Origin: Spinacia oleracea
Lineage: Eukaryota > Streptophyta > Magnoliopsida > Caryophyllales > Amaranthaceae
Assembly (NCBI RefSeq): GCF_020520425.1
Contig: NC_079492.1
Location: 1,736,001-1,800,000, forward strand
DNA: 64,000 nt
Direction of reading: 5' to 3'
Shown here: in pieces, positions 33,561 to 49,424 of the stretch
How positions within the stretch are numbered: the first letter of the stretch is position 1
How the letters are laid out: every line of letters begins with the position of its first letter
The notes under the pieces: generated by a model
Told to the model about the DNA's origin: nothing
Database searches by the model: none
The model's input: only the letters and a program-made list of their open reading frames with translations
Translations under genes and position numbers: made by a program

Positions 33561-35330
33561 ATTAAGATTGCAAAAATTGAATCATAGCATTTTAGGGAAA
33601 TTAATTTGTGCAGGCAAATAGCAGGTCTATATATGTCTCTTTAAAGAGAGAATGTAGTATGATAGATCAATGTTTATGGTTCTATATCGTTGTTACTTGT
33701 TCCCTCGTGTATAAAGCACCGACTTTTTTTTGCATGTAAATTGTTTTCAGGTGTTTTATTCTATGAATGTCAAAGGCTCAAAGCCTACTTCTTAATTCAA
33801 CCTGGTATTTTTGTACTTTCTGGAATTGAATTTATTTACAGGTTTGCTCAACATTGAGCCCTTACCCTTTTTCAGAGGCATCCAATGCCTTTTGTAGCAT
33901 TGATAATAAGTAGGTTGTCGCCTTCCATCAAAAGTTTCCTTATATTATTTCGGTTATGAAAACTTGGGAGGTGCTAAGGTTGAAATTACAAGAGGAAATC
34001 ACACTGCCATAGCTATCTCCCTTATGATAATTCCAGAACTAGCTGAAGTAGTCTTGTAGGAGCCGTTGAAATTGCGTTTGAAGGTGCCCGGAGCAGGAGG
34101 GTACCAATGAACTACCAAAGGTGGAGATTGAGGGTGAGATGTGTAACAATGTAAGTGTGTAAGGTGAAAGGGGTGCCTTTAAGCCGATGGAAGTCTATCT
34201 GAAGGTGGAGTTGCCATTCCTGATAGTTGAAGTTAGCCTTGTACACTTTGTATGGATTGAAAGACGCATTTGTTGAAAATGCGGTCATTTCTTTCTTTCC
34301 ATAGCGCCCAAGTGGCAGAAATGAATTTGCAAATTGCTAATGGGTGTTTTCTAAGTACTTTGATGGAATCAAAGAAGTCATGAGAGACTGAAGAGTAGTC
34401 AAGCCAGATTTTGGTTATGTGAATCCCAAAATTTAGAAGTAGTTGGACATGACATTGTAGAAAAAGGTGGTTGATTGTTTCGATGTATATATTGCATAAG
34501 AGACATACATCAAAAGGTTAATGTTTCTTTTAAACAAGGTATGAACTGTATTTGTACTTCGTATTAATTATCAAACTAGTATGGGCCCATGCTAATGCAC
34601 GCGATTTCTACAAAATTAGAAAGTAAATAAAATAGTGCATTATATTTGAAACTCTTACTCTTTACATTATAATGGTAATAACACAAATATAGAGTAGTTA
34701 TGAAATTAATAAATCAGGATATATCTATGTTGGTCTATATGAGATTTTTTTTTTTACTGGTGTTAGACAATTGAAATGTTGTTAGATGCCTAAGATAAAT
34801 TGTCAATTAGTTATAATAATATTTTTTTTTCCATTCTTGATTGAAGCATTAAAGTTGTGAATTGATTAGTTGCCTTTTGAGTAGGTATGACAAGGCCATT
34901 GACGTGGCATGGGTGAGAAAAAAGTATTGGGGGGTTTGCTCACCTCTCATTAACCATCACTTTGCTTTAATTATATACATAAGCAAATGTATATTGTTAG
35001 GTGCACAATAGAAATTCTACGTCCTAACTTCTTTCTTTAGTATTCATGGATTAATAATTATGATTCTATCCGGCCCTATTTCTGATCGGTTAGAGATGTT
35101 TGATTTATTTTATAATTCTTTAAAAGATGTGATGAAAGTTATGCACAAAAATTCTCCTATAAACATAAAAACAGAATTATTATGTGCCTCCAAGGTATTT
35201 TACTGCCCATTTACATTCCCTCTTATATTTTCTCCTCACATAATTATTTTTTTGTTAATATTTTCTCGAAAACCCACTGTTAAAAATTCTTGGAAAGTAA
35301 TTCCGAACAAATAAAAAACACTTAATAAAA
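33561..35330. other. Intergenic region between OSCA and eL15 genes
   Basis: Contains the 3' untranslated region of the OSCA gene (to about 33850) and, on the minus strand, an L1 fragment described separately. The rest is AT-rich. A short open frame at 35060-35314 has no recognisable domain. Confidence 0.5.
34225..34508 (-). mobile_element. L1 LINE fragment (zinc-binding C-terminal region)
   Basis: On the minus strand one frame reads CLLCNIYIETINHLFLQC, then WLDYSS and ATWALWKERNDRIFN. The C-x2-C...H-x4-C array and the W-x2-W-x-x-RND-x-x-FN motif are those of the zf-RVT region near the end of plant L1 ORF2. Nothing else of the element is recognisable with confidence. Confidence 0.75.
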
Positions 35331-35373
35331 GTTACATGCATGACCCTTGTACGGAATAGTTACATTTTAGTTC

Positions 35374-35471
35374 AGCCCAAATCAATGAATGGGCTGAAAC
35401 TCCGGCCCATTTTCACAGAACCCAAACAACATTATTAATATAACACCATCATCAACAACAACAAACCCTAA
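35374..35471 (+). promoter_or_regulatory. Promoter motifs of the eL15 gene: site II and telo-box
   Basis: AGCCCA at 35374-35379, TGGGCT at 35390-35395 and GGCCCA at 35404-35409 are site II-type elements (TGGGCY, TCP-factor targets). AAACCCTAA at 35463-35471 is a telo-box. This pairing, site II upstream of a telo-box near the start site, is usual in plant ribosomal protein genes, which fits the gene starting at 35540. Confidence 0.75.
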
Positions 35472-35539
35472 CCTCCCAAAACCCCAACCCTAGTCTCCTC
35501 ATTCTCCGCAGAGCAACAGCGGCAACAGCAGCAGCAACC

Positions 35540-37985
<2,446 letters not shown>

Positions 37986-39284
37986 ATTTTATCATCTCTT
38001 CACCTTTTGTTATCAGATACTACTGGTCATTTGGAGTACTGCTTAGTTGTGTTGAATTTAATCTTATTGAGGCTTAAGACTTATCAATGGTTTTGGAAAT
38101 TTTGTTTCAGGAAATATGTTTGATATCTTTCTTAATCTAGTGTCTGCACTCTGCATTATCTTATTCGAGTAATGGATTTTTACTATTTTACTGTCTTTTA
38201 TGGTAAAAGATGCACTTAATATGTTCAGAGAGATTACTTCGTATCTAATTTGAAGTTTAGGTGTTGATTGAAATTATTTAATTTTCCGAATTACAGATGT
38301 TGCCGGTTTGAGAAGTTGGTATTGTTCATGCCAAACACCCGTAAACAACAAAATGAGTAGGAAAACCAAGATAAATGTGATCTGATCAAAATATTCAAAA
38401 GAATAGAGCTTTGGTTTATCAAACCGTGTATATGTCCTTGCAATTGCATGGTTTAATTAAGAACAAAGTATAATACTGCCGTAAATGAGAACTGACTGAG
38501 GAGGATTTTATGTGTGTCCAACCTTGTAATAGTCATCTGTTAAATTCGATTGAACCGTGGTTATTTAGGAGTTACCTTTGAGTGAATGTCCTAATATATT
38601 TTTTTTCGTAAGGTAAGGAAAAAAGGAGAGACTCTTATTTAGGAGTTACCTTTGAGTGAATGTCCTAATATATTTCTCTTTTTTTTTTGTAAGGTAAGGA
38701 AAAAGGATAGACTTTGAGTCTCTCCGCTCGATGGTTACACCTAAGTGTTTATTTATTTTTTGATAAGGAAACCGTAGGTGAAATTACAATGACTTTGAGC
38801 TAATAAAATACCTGTAGAACAGACCGTAGTTTCGATGGTTACACCCAAGTAATCATCAGATACAATCTTTTTTAAGGACCTGACTACTACTGTTCTGAAT
38901 GTACATTGAATCTTGGACAACCTATTCTACACTAGCAATACAATACGCCGCTCTGTTTACTACTCTGTATATATGCTTGATGTTGACAGAGAAAAAATAC
39001 AGCAAAAGTGTCTTGATATCTTCCTTGATATAATCCAAAAAAAAAATTAGTTAACCATACAATTGTACAGGTACTATACATTACTCTGTATGTTGTAAAA
39101 TTTAACTCAAAACAACTTGGGCTTTGTTTATTAGTGTTCATGGGTTAGATTCCAACTCAACATCAATTTCTTTTTGGGCTGGCTTACCAATTACTAGCTT
39201 ACCACTAGTTTTGGGCTTCTGGCAGCCTCATGCGCAACACGTGACAAAACAATCGGAAATTGACACGTCACGAATACAAAAGTA
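37986..39284. other. Intergenic region downstream of eL15
   Basis: Holds the eL15 3' untranslated region and no further gene. A 69-bp unit (GGAGTTACCTTTGAGTGAATG) is duplicated in tandem at about 38569 and 38640. A T-rich stretch near 38750 followed by GGAAACCGTAGGTGAAATTAC may be a retroposon end. CACGTG occurs at about 39238. Confidence 0.4.
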
Positions 39285-39590
39285 CTCCCTCCGTCCCTTA
39301 ATACTCGCACCGCTTTTCTTTTCGGGCCGTCCCTTAATACTTGCACCGCTTCTATAAAAAGAAATATTTACCAATATTATATTATTTCTCACACTTACCT
39401 ACTCTCTACAAAAAATCATTTAAAAATCCACACCCCTCACTCATCACTCCCCACCCCTTATACGTTTCCCACTAACTATATTAAAAAAAATACCCCACTA
39501 TCAACTAACACCCATTAAATTAATAAGTCAATTCAATGTCTTAAACTCCGCACCGGTCAAACCGGTGCGAGTATTAAGGGACGGAGGGAG
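39285..39590. mobile_element. Stowaway MITE 1
   Basis: 306 bases with nearly perfect inverted ends of at least 28 bases beginning CTCCCTCCGTCCCTTAATAC, flanked by the dinucleotide TA on both sides. The ends and TA duplication identify a Tc1/mariner-derived Stowaway. It is non-coding. Confidence 0.93.
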
Positions 39591-39874
39591 TATTGAACAA
39601 CAAAGATGTTGAACTGACAAGAAACTGACCTGAACATGCTATTTTAGATCAATTTGTTATAGTATAATCTACACATCGTAAACTGTGGTGGAATCCTTAA
39701 ATCGGAATGTCATTATTTAATCCTTGTTATTTACTTTTTCTAATAAATACAAGGCATGAACGCAAATTGGTTGGTAAGTTGACCACCCTTTTCTCATAGT
39801 GGCATTGCTAATGGTCGTAAACCACACGAAATGAAACTAAACACGACATATTTGTAAGCTCTAGACTCTAATTA

Positions 39875-40202
39875 CTCCCTCCGTCCCGGAATACTTGACT
39901 TATTTTCCTTATCGGGTCGTCCCTTAATACTTGACCTGTTTCTAAAAATGGAAATATTCTAACAATATTATATTATTTCTCACTCCACCCCTATTAACCC
40001 ACCTACCCCCTACTCCATACAAAAAATAATTAAAAATTCAACCTCTACTCTCCCCCAACCCCACCTCTTAACCCACCTTCCACTAACTACATTAAAATAA
40101 TACCCCACTATCAACTACTACCTATTAAATTAAATAAGTCAATTCAAGTACCTTAAACTCTGTACCGGTCAAACCGGGTCGAGTATTCCGAGACGGAGGG
40201 AG
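39875..40202. mobile_element. Stowaway MITE 2
   Basis: 328 bases with inverted ends beginning CTCCCTCCGTCCCGGAATAC at left and, inverted, CTCCCTCCGTCTCGGAATAC at right, flanked by TA. Internal similarity to MITE 1 (CGGGTCGTCCCTTAATACTTG, TAATATTATATTATTTCTCAC) shows a related subfamily. Confidence 0.92.
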
Positions 40203-40204
40203 TA

Positions 40205-43200
40205 CCACTTACAAGCTTACCACCACACACAAGATTTCATGTTGGTATAAAATCAATCGGATACTTCGTTGTTCGATCCTAAACTATATTTAAGGCTACA
40301 GAATCATGAAATATTATGACCTTTAAATAGTGTACTACAGAGTATATTTTTATTTTTTGACGTAAAAATTGCGTACTATAGATACAATCTGGAAATATGC
40401 AAGATCAACAGTTTACATAGAATATTTTTGTAATATAAAGTAATGTTATAAGTGGAAGTATTCTTATTCTTTGGACTTGCAAACGATATTGCGAATTCTT
40501 CTTTAAAATATTCCAAATGCCCCCTCTTAAAACTTGATATTATATGAAGAAAAAAAGTATACTCTAATTTTAGGCATCCCCGTAAATCAAACTCTAATTA
40601 AATATAAGTATTAAAATTCTGTTAGGTTTACAATTACTACATTGATTTCATAATGATTTGCCATTATAATCTTTCAACTTGGACGATTTATTTTCGGAGC
40701 CTAAATTTGCTCCATTTATTTCATTGATCCTAGCCAAAAGGTTGAATATGCACCATTTATTTAGTCCATTATATATCAAACTTGAAATAATTCCTATTAT
40801 TAGAAAATAAAATAAAAATCGCATTACTTTCCATCAAAAAATAAAATAAAAAAAAAAAAAATTGCCTTTTTTAAAACGGCAAGTTCTTGGAAAATTACAA
40901 TTTGGACCTAAGAGTAGAATTTTCTTATGTGTGATAATGTTGATTATTGAGTTGTTGACCATAAATATAGGCCACTTTGTCCAAGTCAATTCTTTGTCTT
41001 TAGAAAATACGGAGTAAATGTTTTGCTCCAATGTGCAACTTGAATAATAATAATAAAAAAAAAAAAAAAAAAAATACGTGCAACTTGAATAAAGTTGTGG
41101 AATATGATTGCTAGTCTCGAAGTTGAGGGGGAAGGTGATAATTACTCATCAAATTAAATATTCCAACTTGCTTAGTCTTTTAATTATATTAATCGTGATC
41201 ATGTTTTTAGAGAAGCTAATGAATTAACTCATGTGATCGCTTACTAAAGTCTTACTCCGTATAAAATACTCTAATAAAGTGTGGGTGAGGGCTATCACTA
41301 TCATAATACGATTGAGATATTCAGATTTTGTTTGACATTTAATAAGAAATAAACTTGTTGGCTTTCTATCATAAAATTAAATTAAATTTTGGTTTACCCC
41401 TAACCAAAATCCTTAACAATTAAGAGTAACATTTAACTTTTATTTTTTCGAATTATATAGGTTGTGTTTTGTTCACGTTATAAAATAAATTCATACAGTG
41501 ATATATTCTCACTAATAATTTCTTTATTTTAATCAATACGGTACAAATATTATTCGGGTCTGAATTTCTTTCTTTCTTTTTAAAGGGAAAAGTACACAAA
41601 CATAATGATAGTTTTCTCTTAACACTATGTATAATTTATCTAAAGAAATAAAATAAGAAGTTTTACTATTTACATGTGGGTCTATACCTTGGTGGGTCAG
41701 AATGTAGTGATCAGTAGATGCGACATAGTCTGCTGCATGATTAATTTCTCGATAGTTATTGCATTTCCTATTTTGTACTCCTTGATATGCTCCCAAAATC
41801 CAACACAACTTTAAGTCACTCTTTCCAAAAATAAACAAGGCAAAAAAATATTCTTCTTTTTTCCATTATAAGCAATTGACAATAAATCTTAAACTTTCTC
41901 GATCTAAACTCACTCCAAAAATAACTCAACCTAGATACTGCCTCCGTTCTTTGTTATATATCCACTTTTCAAACAGAGGTGTTTATTTATTTTATTTTTA
42001 TACATTCACTTCTATTTTATTCTATTTTTGTCAATTAACTTTTACCATTTACCTATTTTCTCCATAAAAATCACTCTCATACTTTACCCACTATTTATCC
42101 ATCAATTTATCACACATCTTTTACCTTTTCTAACCTTTTGTTACATTTAATCACCACTCCTCGAAACAAGAATTTGCAGTAAATGAGAACAAAAAAAAAT
42201 GAAGGTTCTGTATTTATTTAAAAGATACACTTACTTTATTCGGCCGTATTTAATTATGTAAAAGATACACTTTCTATTTTTGGTATATAATGGTCCCCAC
42301 TTCAAATTATATTTTATTTTTCTCCCCCTTTTGTACCCTCCCACACTTACTCACTACTTTTCTTTACTACACTAAATAATTCATTCACCATTAATTTCTT
42401 ACAATAAATAATAACTCAATATCCCACTTTTATCTTATTTTAATAAATTTAACACTCTCTCAAAATTTTGTACCGATAAATATGTATCTTTTAAATAAAT
42501 ACGGAGAAAGTACATCGATACCGAACAATCTGATTGTTACCTCTATCACGTGATCCACGCGCATGAACACAAGGAAAACGTAAGCAACTTCCTAGTTCCC
42601 GCGCATCAGCCAACACATGCAACACTATGGCGCACACAGGAATCATGTTTGGCAAATGGCAGGTCCACCAACACCCTGCAAATACGGGTACAATTTAGGA
42701 TAACTAATCCAATGTGCCTTTTTATTTTTCCCGAATCTAAATATTTTTTTCATTTCCGATTTAGAATCTTGACACTATTCCCAATTTAAGAGAATCTTAT
42801 GAGTTACGTTTAATATATAAGAAAAAACATAGTTATGTGGTGGTCTTGTTTGATTCGTCTCACCGAATACTTTAACAATATGAAAATTTTATAATTTTTA
42901 ATAACACGTAACTAGAGATATTAACGATATAAAATATACATTGGTGTGTGTGCCATAGAAAATGAAAAAAATAATTAGATTCAGAGGGAGTACATTTAAA
43001 GATAATTAAAAAAATAGAAAAAAATCTAATGTGCGTTTCTTTTGTCAGTGGGTTCAAACTCTCAACACTTTGAAAGACTTTCGGGTCAGGTTTTCCTTTT
43101 TGACATGTTCTCATAATTCTATTTAATTTCGGATTTACTCAACTTTATGCGACTTCAGATTCTATTAAAATCACATTTATGGCAATTTTTTGTTCTCAAT

Positions 43201-43240
43201 TAAAGATTACGCCAAACCAAATCCTTTCATAAATATATAT
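40205..43240. other. Intergenic region upstream of the JmjC gene
   Basis: AT-rich, no gene recognised. Two decayed Stowaway-like pieces are listed separately or can be traced at 41937-42182 (TACTGCCTCCGTTC end). A 27-base A run lies at about 41047-41073. A G-box CACGTG is at 42547-42552. Confidence 0.45.
42192..42512. mobile_element. Decayed Stowaway-like MITE
   Basis: GTATTTATTTAAAAGATACA at left and its inverse TATCTTTTAAATAAATACGG with AGAAAGTA at right are inverted ends. Internal repeats of the end (CGGCCGTATTTAATTATG) are typical of Stowaways. The left CTCCGT end has mutated to GTTCTGT. A related piece lies at 51884-52130. Confidence 0.6.
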
Positions 43241-44044
43241 TTACTCCTTATTCTCTCTGTATTACTCAATTTCCACCTACCCTTATTTCTAAACACCCAA
43301 TATTTCTCCACCACCGTGCGCCACCAATCAAGTCGTCGGATTCTGGCCAACGCCGCCTCAAAACAACAGTAAACTCTGTGCGATTCTCATTATAGGAAGG
43401 TAATATTATTCTTCAATTGCAAATTTGTTGATTAGAAATTAGAATTCATATCCTTTTTTCCTTTTGTTAATGCTGCTAGATTAATTTGTCAAATTGGAAT
43501 TAAAGTTGTTTATCGGATTAATATTTGGATAGAATTTGAGGTTTAAATGTAGACGATCGAATTTGTCGATTGAAGAGTAAGGTATTGAAATTATACAGCT
43601 GAATTAGTTATGACTTTTGAGTAAAAACGAATCAATTATAGATCATCATCATCTTTAGAGTCTGTTTGTTGATTGAAATTCAGAACTTGTTGATTGAAGA
43701 TTAAGGTATTGAAACTTATTAACAACTGAATTAGATTTTAGTAAAAACGAATCAATTGTAGATCATCATCATCATCTTTAGAGTCTGAAGCTAGTCTTTT
43801 AGATTCATTGGACTCTAATTTATTTGTTTATCTGACTCTTTTTAAATCCGGAAGGATTAATTTAGGTAGTCCGCATCGTCCAGAAACAAAAACACACCTC
43901 AAGAATCGATCCTTAATTAAATCATAACGTTTTTAATCCATGCATGTTGATGTATTATTCGTGATTTTACAACGATTGCAGTAAAACCATATTCAGCGTA
44001 TTCAAGTGATTGACGATTGGTAATTTTGTTTTGGATTTGTTCAG
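43240..44044 (+). promoter_or_regulatory. 5' leader and leader intron of the JmjC gene
   Basis: A CT- and C-rich presumed leader (about 43240-43399) ends in a donor GGAAG|GTAATA. The acceptor TTGTTCAG lies at 44044, five bases before the ATG. The intron contains a 120-base direct repeat of ATCAATTNTAGATCATCATCAT. The start site is inferred. Confidence 0.55.
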
Positions 44045-44049
44045 CGAAA

Positions 44050-47000
44050 ATGCAGGTAATGGTTGCGAACGAAAGGCAGATGAATGGGATGAAAAGGAGG
44101 ATGGAAGGAAGCTTTGATGAAGAAATAGACAAGGCTGTTTCTGAATTGAAACGACGTCGTCTTGGTGAAACAATTGGGAACTATTTGTTTGGTGACTGTG
44201 CAAGTGATGAGGCAGAAGAAGAGAGGGTTGACTTAGAAGAAGAGGCAGATACAACTGATGAGGATTTCGTGATCTCAATGTGTAGAAGTAGAAGATCAAA
44301 TACTAGTGCAGTGAAGCGAAAATCAGTTCGAGCAGTGGTTAAGAAAACTCGTTCTACTGTTAGAACTAGGCACTCCGAGCCTAACGATTGGGGAAGGAAC
44401 ATAATTGATTTGAGTAATACTTCGTCTGAGAGTTCAGATTCGAATACTTCCCCTCATTCTTCGCTCACATTCAACTCCCACTCCTCACCTAATTCAACTT
44501 TATGCGCGAATTATGATGGAAAGAGTGTCGTACGATCACTCAATAATACAATGGTGAGAATCTGACTTATTCTTTGTATGAATTTGTATCAGTTGTTAAA
44601 TATGGGAGTTTGTCTGACTTGTTAGTTTTTACCTATGACAGGAAAAACGAGAAAAGCATTTGACATGTCATCAGTGCAAAAAATCTGACAGACGAGCAGT
44701 TGTTCCGTGCATCAAGTGCAACGAAAAGCAATACTGTGTGCGATGTATCAGACAATGGTAAGCAGCTACTGCTATGCAGTTTCCTGTACTCAAATATGAA
44801 CTCGATTATCATAATACACCGGTGTTTCTGTTTTTTTAATCGAGGTGTTCTTTTAGGTATCCTCAAGCTTCTGAAGTGGAACTTGCACAAGCATGTCCCT
44901 TTTGTCGGAAAATTTGTAATTGTAATGAATGTCTACACTCCATAAATTCAATCGAGGTGAGTGTTATTGGCTATGTGAACTTTTCTTGAATTTTCGACAT
45001 TATAAATGAAGTCATTTATATAATAATTCTCGTCATATTGATACCAACAGACATCAAGTGGAGAAACCCTTGACCAAGAAAAGGCACAACATCTCACATA
45101 TCTTGTCACAACACTGTTGCCATTCATAAGACAAATTCAGTACGAGCAGTCTCTAGAAATAATGTTGGAGTCTAAGATATTAGGTATGCAAATGTGCAAT
45201 CTCGAATCTTGTATGCAGTTTTTCTCTCACGTACTATAACTTTGAAGGTTGTTAACTGTAATATCTGTTATCATCATGTATAGGTGCTACTGTGAGTGAA
45301 GAAGACATACAGGAGACTTCGAGTTTTGATGATGAGCGAATTTACTGGTACATTTTTCACTTTAGTGATCAACAAAAAAGTAAAATCACTTGCTTTATTT
45401 TGGGAAACCATTTCTAATCTGTTTTTCCTCTTCCGTTTTTTGTTGTTTTTTTCAGCAACCAATGTGCAACTTCAATTTTTGATCTTCACCGAAGTTGCAA
45501 AAACTGTTCTTTTGAACTTTGTTTGAGCTGTTGTCGAGAGATCCGCCAAGGAAGCCTCTTTGGAGGCCCTGAAATAGTTTCACACGAATACATTCACCAG
45601 GGATATGAATATTTACATGGCGGCGATCCTTTGCTAAGTTGTCTACCTCAATCCCACACTGTACCTACATTGACTACATGGGTTGTTAACAATGACAACA
45701 CTATTCCTTGCCCTTCGAAAGATCGAGGAGGATGTGGTGTTGGATCTTTGGAGTTGAGGAGAATTCTTCCTTTACATTGGATACGGAACTTGGAAACAAG
45801 GGTAGAAAATGTGGTAAAAGACAAGGCTGTAAACGGCAATGGGGTAAAAGCAACGGGTATTGTACCGGGTCCTGGTCCCCGAAAGAGGCAAGCAGCTTAC
45901 CGGAAAAATTTCAATGATAACTTTTTGTATTGTCCGGATGCCAATCAGATTCACACAGTTGACGGGATGATACAGTTTAAGAAACATTGGGGAAAGGGAC
46001 AACCTGTGATTGTCCGAGACACTTTGTCTCAGACACTCGGTTTGAGTTGGGAGCCGATGGTAATGTCGCGTGCACTTTGTGAAAATGTCGACTCGAACAT
46101 CAAAGCTGTGGACTGCCTAGCTAACTGTGAGGTAAAGTTTCTCATCATCCTTTCCTTCCTTCACTTTTTGTTGGACATTATAAAAGTTCTTATAAATCAT
46201 GTTAGTGCCCCTAATTTTGTGATTTCATTTAATTTTGTGATAGTTGCTCATCAATGATGTTTAACACCCTTGCATTTATCTTGTTCCATTCCCTATTGGA
46301 TTGTTATTAAACACATGAGTTCAAAGGATTTTAATTGTTTTTAACTAAATATTGCTTTTAAAGTTGACTTAAACAGGGTTTAAGTTGACTTAAACAGGGT
46401 TTAAGTTGACTTAAACAGGGTCTAAGTTATCCAATGAGGGTCTAAGTTATCCGATGACGGTCATACAAGAAAATGATGCCTATGTGGGATTGAATTAGAA
46501 AAGATTCACTTGATAGGCTCAAAAACTAACGAAAGACCAAGGCGGGAGCCGAATTGTTGGCGTGATCATGGATTATGGATTATCTCTTTCCTTTCGGCAT
46601 ACAAGTCCCCTAATCGGTGCTTTAAACAAAGTGGGGGGCTCAATCAGACCTTGATTTCGATATACACCTTGTTTATTAACATATTGTTTTTATCATCATC
46701 TTGTATAATTATTGTACATTTAGGGTATTGGGTTGTTAGCCAACGCCAACATAAAGCCCTTCTGAATATACATAATTTCTAACCGTACTCTAAATTTTAA
46801 TGCATGTAGGTTGAAATTAGCACTAGAGAATTTTTCAAAGGATACACAAAAGGTAGAAGTTATGATAACTTATGGCCTGAGATGTTGAAGCTAAAAGACT
46901 GGCCTCCATCAGACAAGTTCGAAAATCTTTTGCCACGTCATTGTGATGAATTTATTAGCGCATTGCCATTTCAAGATTACACGGATCCGAGAAACGGCAT

Positions 47001-48401
47001 ATTAAACATTGCTACTCTTTTACCTTCGAACATCCTCAAACCGGACTTGGGACCGAAGACGTATATAGCTTACGGGACTTCTCAAGAGCTCGGAAGAGGA
47101 GATTCCGTGACTAAGCTTCATTGTGATATGTCAGATGCGGTATGTCTCAGTCTGTTCACTTTTCTGAAAGAAAACAAAGCACAACATTAGCTTATTTTTA
47201 ATCTCCAAAAACATAAACTTCACCCGTATATTGTGTAGGTTTAGAGGAACTCTTAATCTCTTATAATTCCATATTGTTGAATTCCAAAATCCTTTCCACT
47301 GATACAGGTAAATATCTTGATGCATACGGCTGATGTTTCTTTGAGTGTCGATCAAGTGTCGGAGATTGACACACTAAAAAAGAAACACAAAGCTCAAGAT
47401 CGAAGAGAATTGCAGTGCTCAGTTTCCGGTCAGGAAGAACTCGATCTTCATCAGCCGCGTGGTATAACAGCAAAGGGTGCAGCTCTTTGGGACATTTTCA
47501 GGAGGGAAGATGTATCTTTGTTAGAAAAATATTTGAGGGAACACTCCAAAGAATTCAGACATGCTTATTGCTCTCCTGTAGAACAGGTAATAATCAAACC
47601 TCTTGTAATTCTCTTTAATCTCGAGCTTTATGTTCCTTTTTTAGCATGATAATCGTAAACTTAATCACTCAAAACACAACACCAAATCTGCATTATGTTT
47701 ACCGGCTTCAGTGAGTAGGACGCTTTGGAAATAACACCTTTATTTTTTTTCATATGATCAGGTAATCCATCCCATTCATGATCAGTCCTTCTACTTGACC
47801 TCAGAGCACAAGCGAAAGCTGAAGGAGGAATATGGTTAGTATGCCGCACAAATTATCATTAGTAGATTCTTTTTCGAAGAAATATAAAGTTAGCTAACTG
47901 TTCGTAAGCTAACTTTTCATTTACTTTTCTAGGTATTGAACCCTGGACATTTGAGCAGAAGCTAGGAGAGGCAGTGTTCATACCTGCTGGTTGTCCACAT
48001 CAGGTTCGAAATCTCAAGGTAAAAAATACCAACCAAACTGTGATTATTATTACCCCCATTTCTTTACTCGAAATCTCAGGGGATTTTTGTTGATGTATGT
48101 ACCTGATAATGTGCTCGATTTGCAGTCATGCACAAAGGTAGCTGTGGATTTCGTCTCACCAGAAAACATTGCAGAGTGTTTTCGACTGACAGAAGAGTTC
48201 CGAAAACTCCCAAAATTCCACAAGGCTCGAGAAGATAAACTCGAGGTAACAAAGTCGAGTCTCTTCTAATTGCATGCATATATGAATTCACTTTGTAATA
48301 CAAATGAATGATCTTCTTCCAACATTGAACAGATCAAGAAGATGATTCTTCATGCAGCTAATCGAGCAGTAAAACATTTAGAGGAGATGAAATCAGACTA
48401 G
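44050..48401 (+). CDS. JmjC-domain lysine demethylase, KDM3/JMJ25-like
   Basis: Twelve exons join in phase: 44050-44553, 44642-44757, 44857-44956, 45051-45183, 45284-45347, 45456-46131, 46810-47139, 47308-47586, 47762-47834, 47933-48018, 48126-48245 and 48333-48401, giving 849 aa. The ATG at 44050 is chosen because a splice acceptor lies just before it. Residues 1-168 are charged and Ser-rich with basic KRRR patches. A RING-like zinc region ([15 protein letters not shown] ... [14 protein letters not shown]) spans about 175-235, with a second Cys cluster (CNQCATS ... [13 protein letters not shown]) near 305-335. The JmjC domain carries the iron ligands His635 and Asp637 ([11 protein letters not shown]) and His781 (PAGCPHQV). 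This layout is that of nuclear H3K9 demethylases of the IBM1/JMJ25 group. The exact orthologue among JMJ25/26/27/29 is not decided. Confidence 0.95.
46361..46460 (+). repeat. Short tandem repeats in JmjC intron 6
   Basis: AAGTTGACTTAAACAGGGTT is repeated about three times at a 22-base period. It is followed by two 20-base units of GGGTCTAAGTTATCC. Both arrays share the AAGTT and CAGGGT words. Confidence 0.85.
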
Positions 48402-49424
48402 GACCCGAAGTTGATTCTCCCAGTAAATTCAAAAGTGTACCCTGCATTCGAGCCGCCATTTTGTATAGCAGAAAATAAGGAGCAGTGTTCTGAGGAGTCT
48501 TTTTTTTTGCTGGTAAACTGAACAGTACATGAAAAAAGTTATGTAAACATGAGATCCATGAAGCGAAACAGACACATACATGTAATAAGAATACTGGGAA
48601 CCCTGAATGAAATCAAGCAAATCTTTGTACATGTACAGTATTCTACTTGTAAGTTGTAAATTCATCTGTTGAAATGCCAAGTCCCTACAGTTAATAAAAC
48701 GAGCAGAGAGGGGGACTTCTTTTGCACAAACACGATCGCACCTTTCTTAAATTCTTTGTTTATTTTCCGAAAAACTAGACATACTCTCTCCGAATCGGAA
48801 TACGTTCCATTTTTTATACTTTGTACTCCATTTTACTTTATAACATTGACTATCAATTTTTTTTTATTTTTTTTCCCGTTCACCCTTAGGGCTAATTCGG
48901 ATTCGGGGCGAATATTGTGGGTGGATAGGTTCTAGCCCCCTCCCAAGTTGCTGCGGGGATCGAACTTGTCGTCCTCCCTACCAAGATCAGCCCATAAGTA
49001 CTTTCCGAAATGCCTTCGGAGTTCTAGAGTGTTTTTGAGCATTCTAACTTGGATTACTCTAGATGATCGTAGAACCTACTTATACAGATTTGTTAAGAGT
49101 CATCTAGCTAGAAACCTTCTTGTAGGTACTCGTTCCTTTACAGGTGGAGATATAAGTAGGCTTTAACATTCATTTGTACAGATCATCAAAACACTTGTTC
49201 ACTTCACTTAAGCAATACCAACATTCTTAAGACTCCTTAAACACTTCCTTTAGTACTAGAATAATTGATTGATAAGCGTAGAACCAACTTGTACAGATTC
49301 ATTAAGAGTAATCGAGAAACCTCCTTGTACATGATCATTCATTTGTACATGATCATCAAAACACTTTTTACTACACGAGCAATACAAGCATTCTTAAAAA
49401 TTCTTAAACACTTTTAAACACTTT
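48402..49424. other. Region downstream of the JmjC gene
   Basis: 3' untranslated region, then no gene. It contains the SINE-like unit listed separately and repeated words (TTGTACAGATTCATTAAGAGT and TTGTACATGATCAT) at 49080-49340. Confidence 0.4.
48858..48990 (-). mobile_element. tRNA-derived SINE-like unit
   Basis: On the minus strand TGGGCTGATCTTGG resembles an RNA polymerase III A box, followed by AAGTTCGATCCCC, which fits the B box (GTTCRANNC). In that orientation the unit ends in an A-rich tail, seen as T-runs at 48858-48877. Target duplications are not clear. Spacing between the boxes is shorter than usual, so the 5' end may be cut. Confidence 0.5.

Noticed and set aside
40834-41073. 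Possible retroposon ends at the A-runs
   Set aside because: Poly(A) stretches without any element sequence or target duplication beside them.
45523-46257. Separate 244-aa gene starting at 45523
   Set aside because: It is exon 6 of the JmjC gene extended into intron 6; the frame is continuous with exon 5 across a GT-AG intron.
47131-47473. Minus-strand frames over JmjC exons 7 and 8
   Set aside because: Shadows of the coding strand, with no domain.
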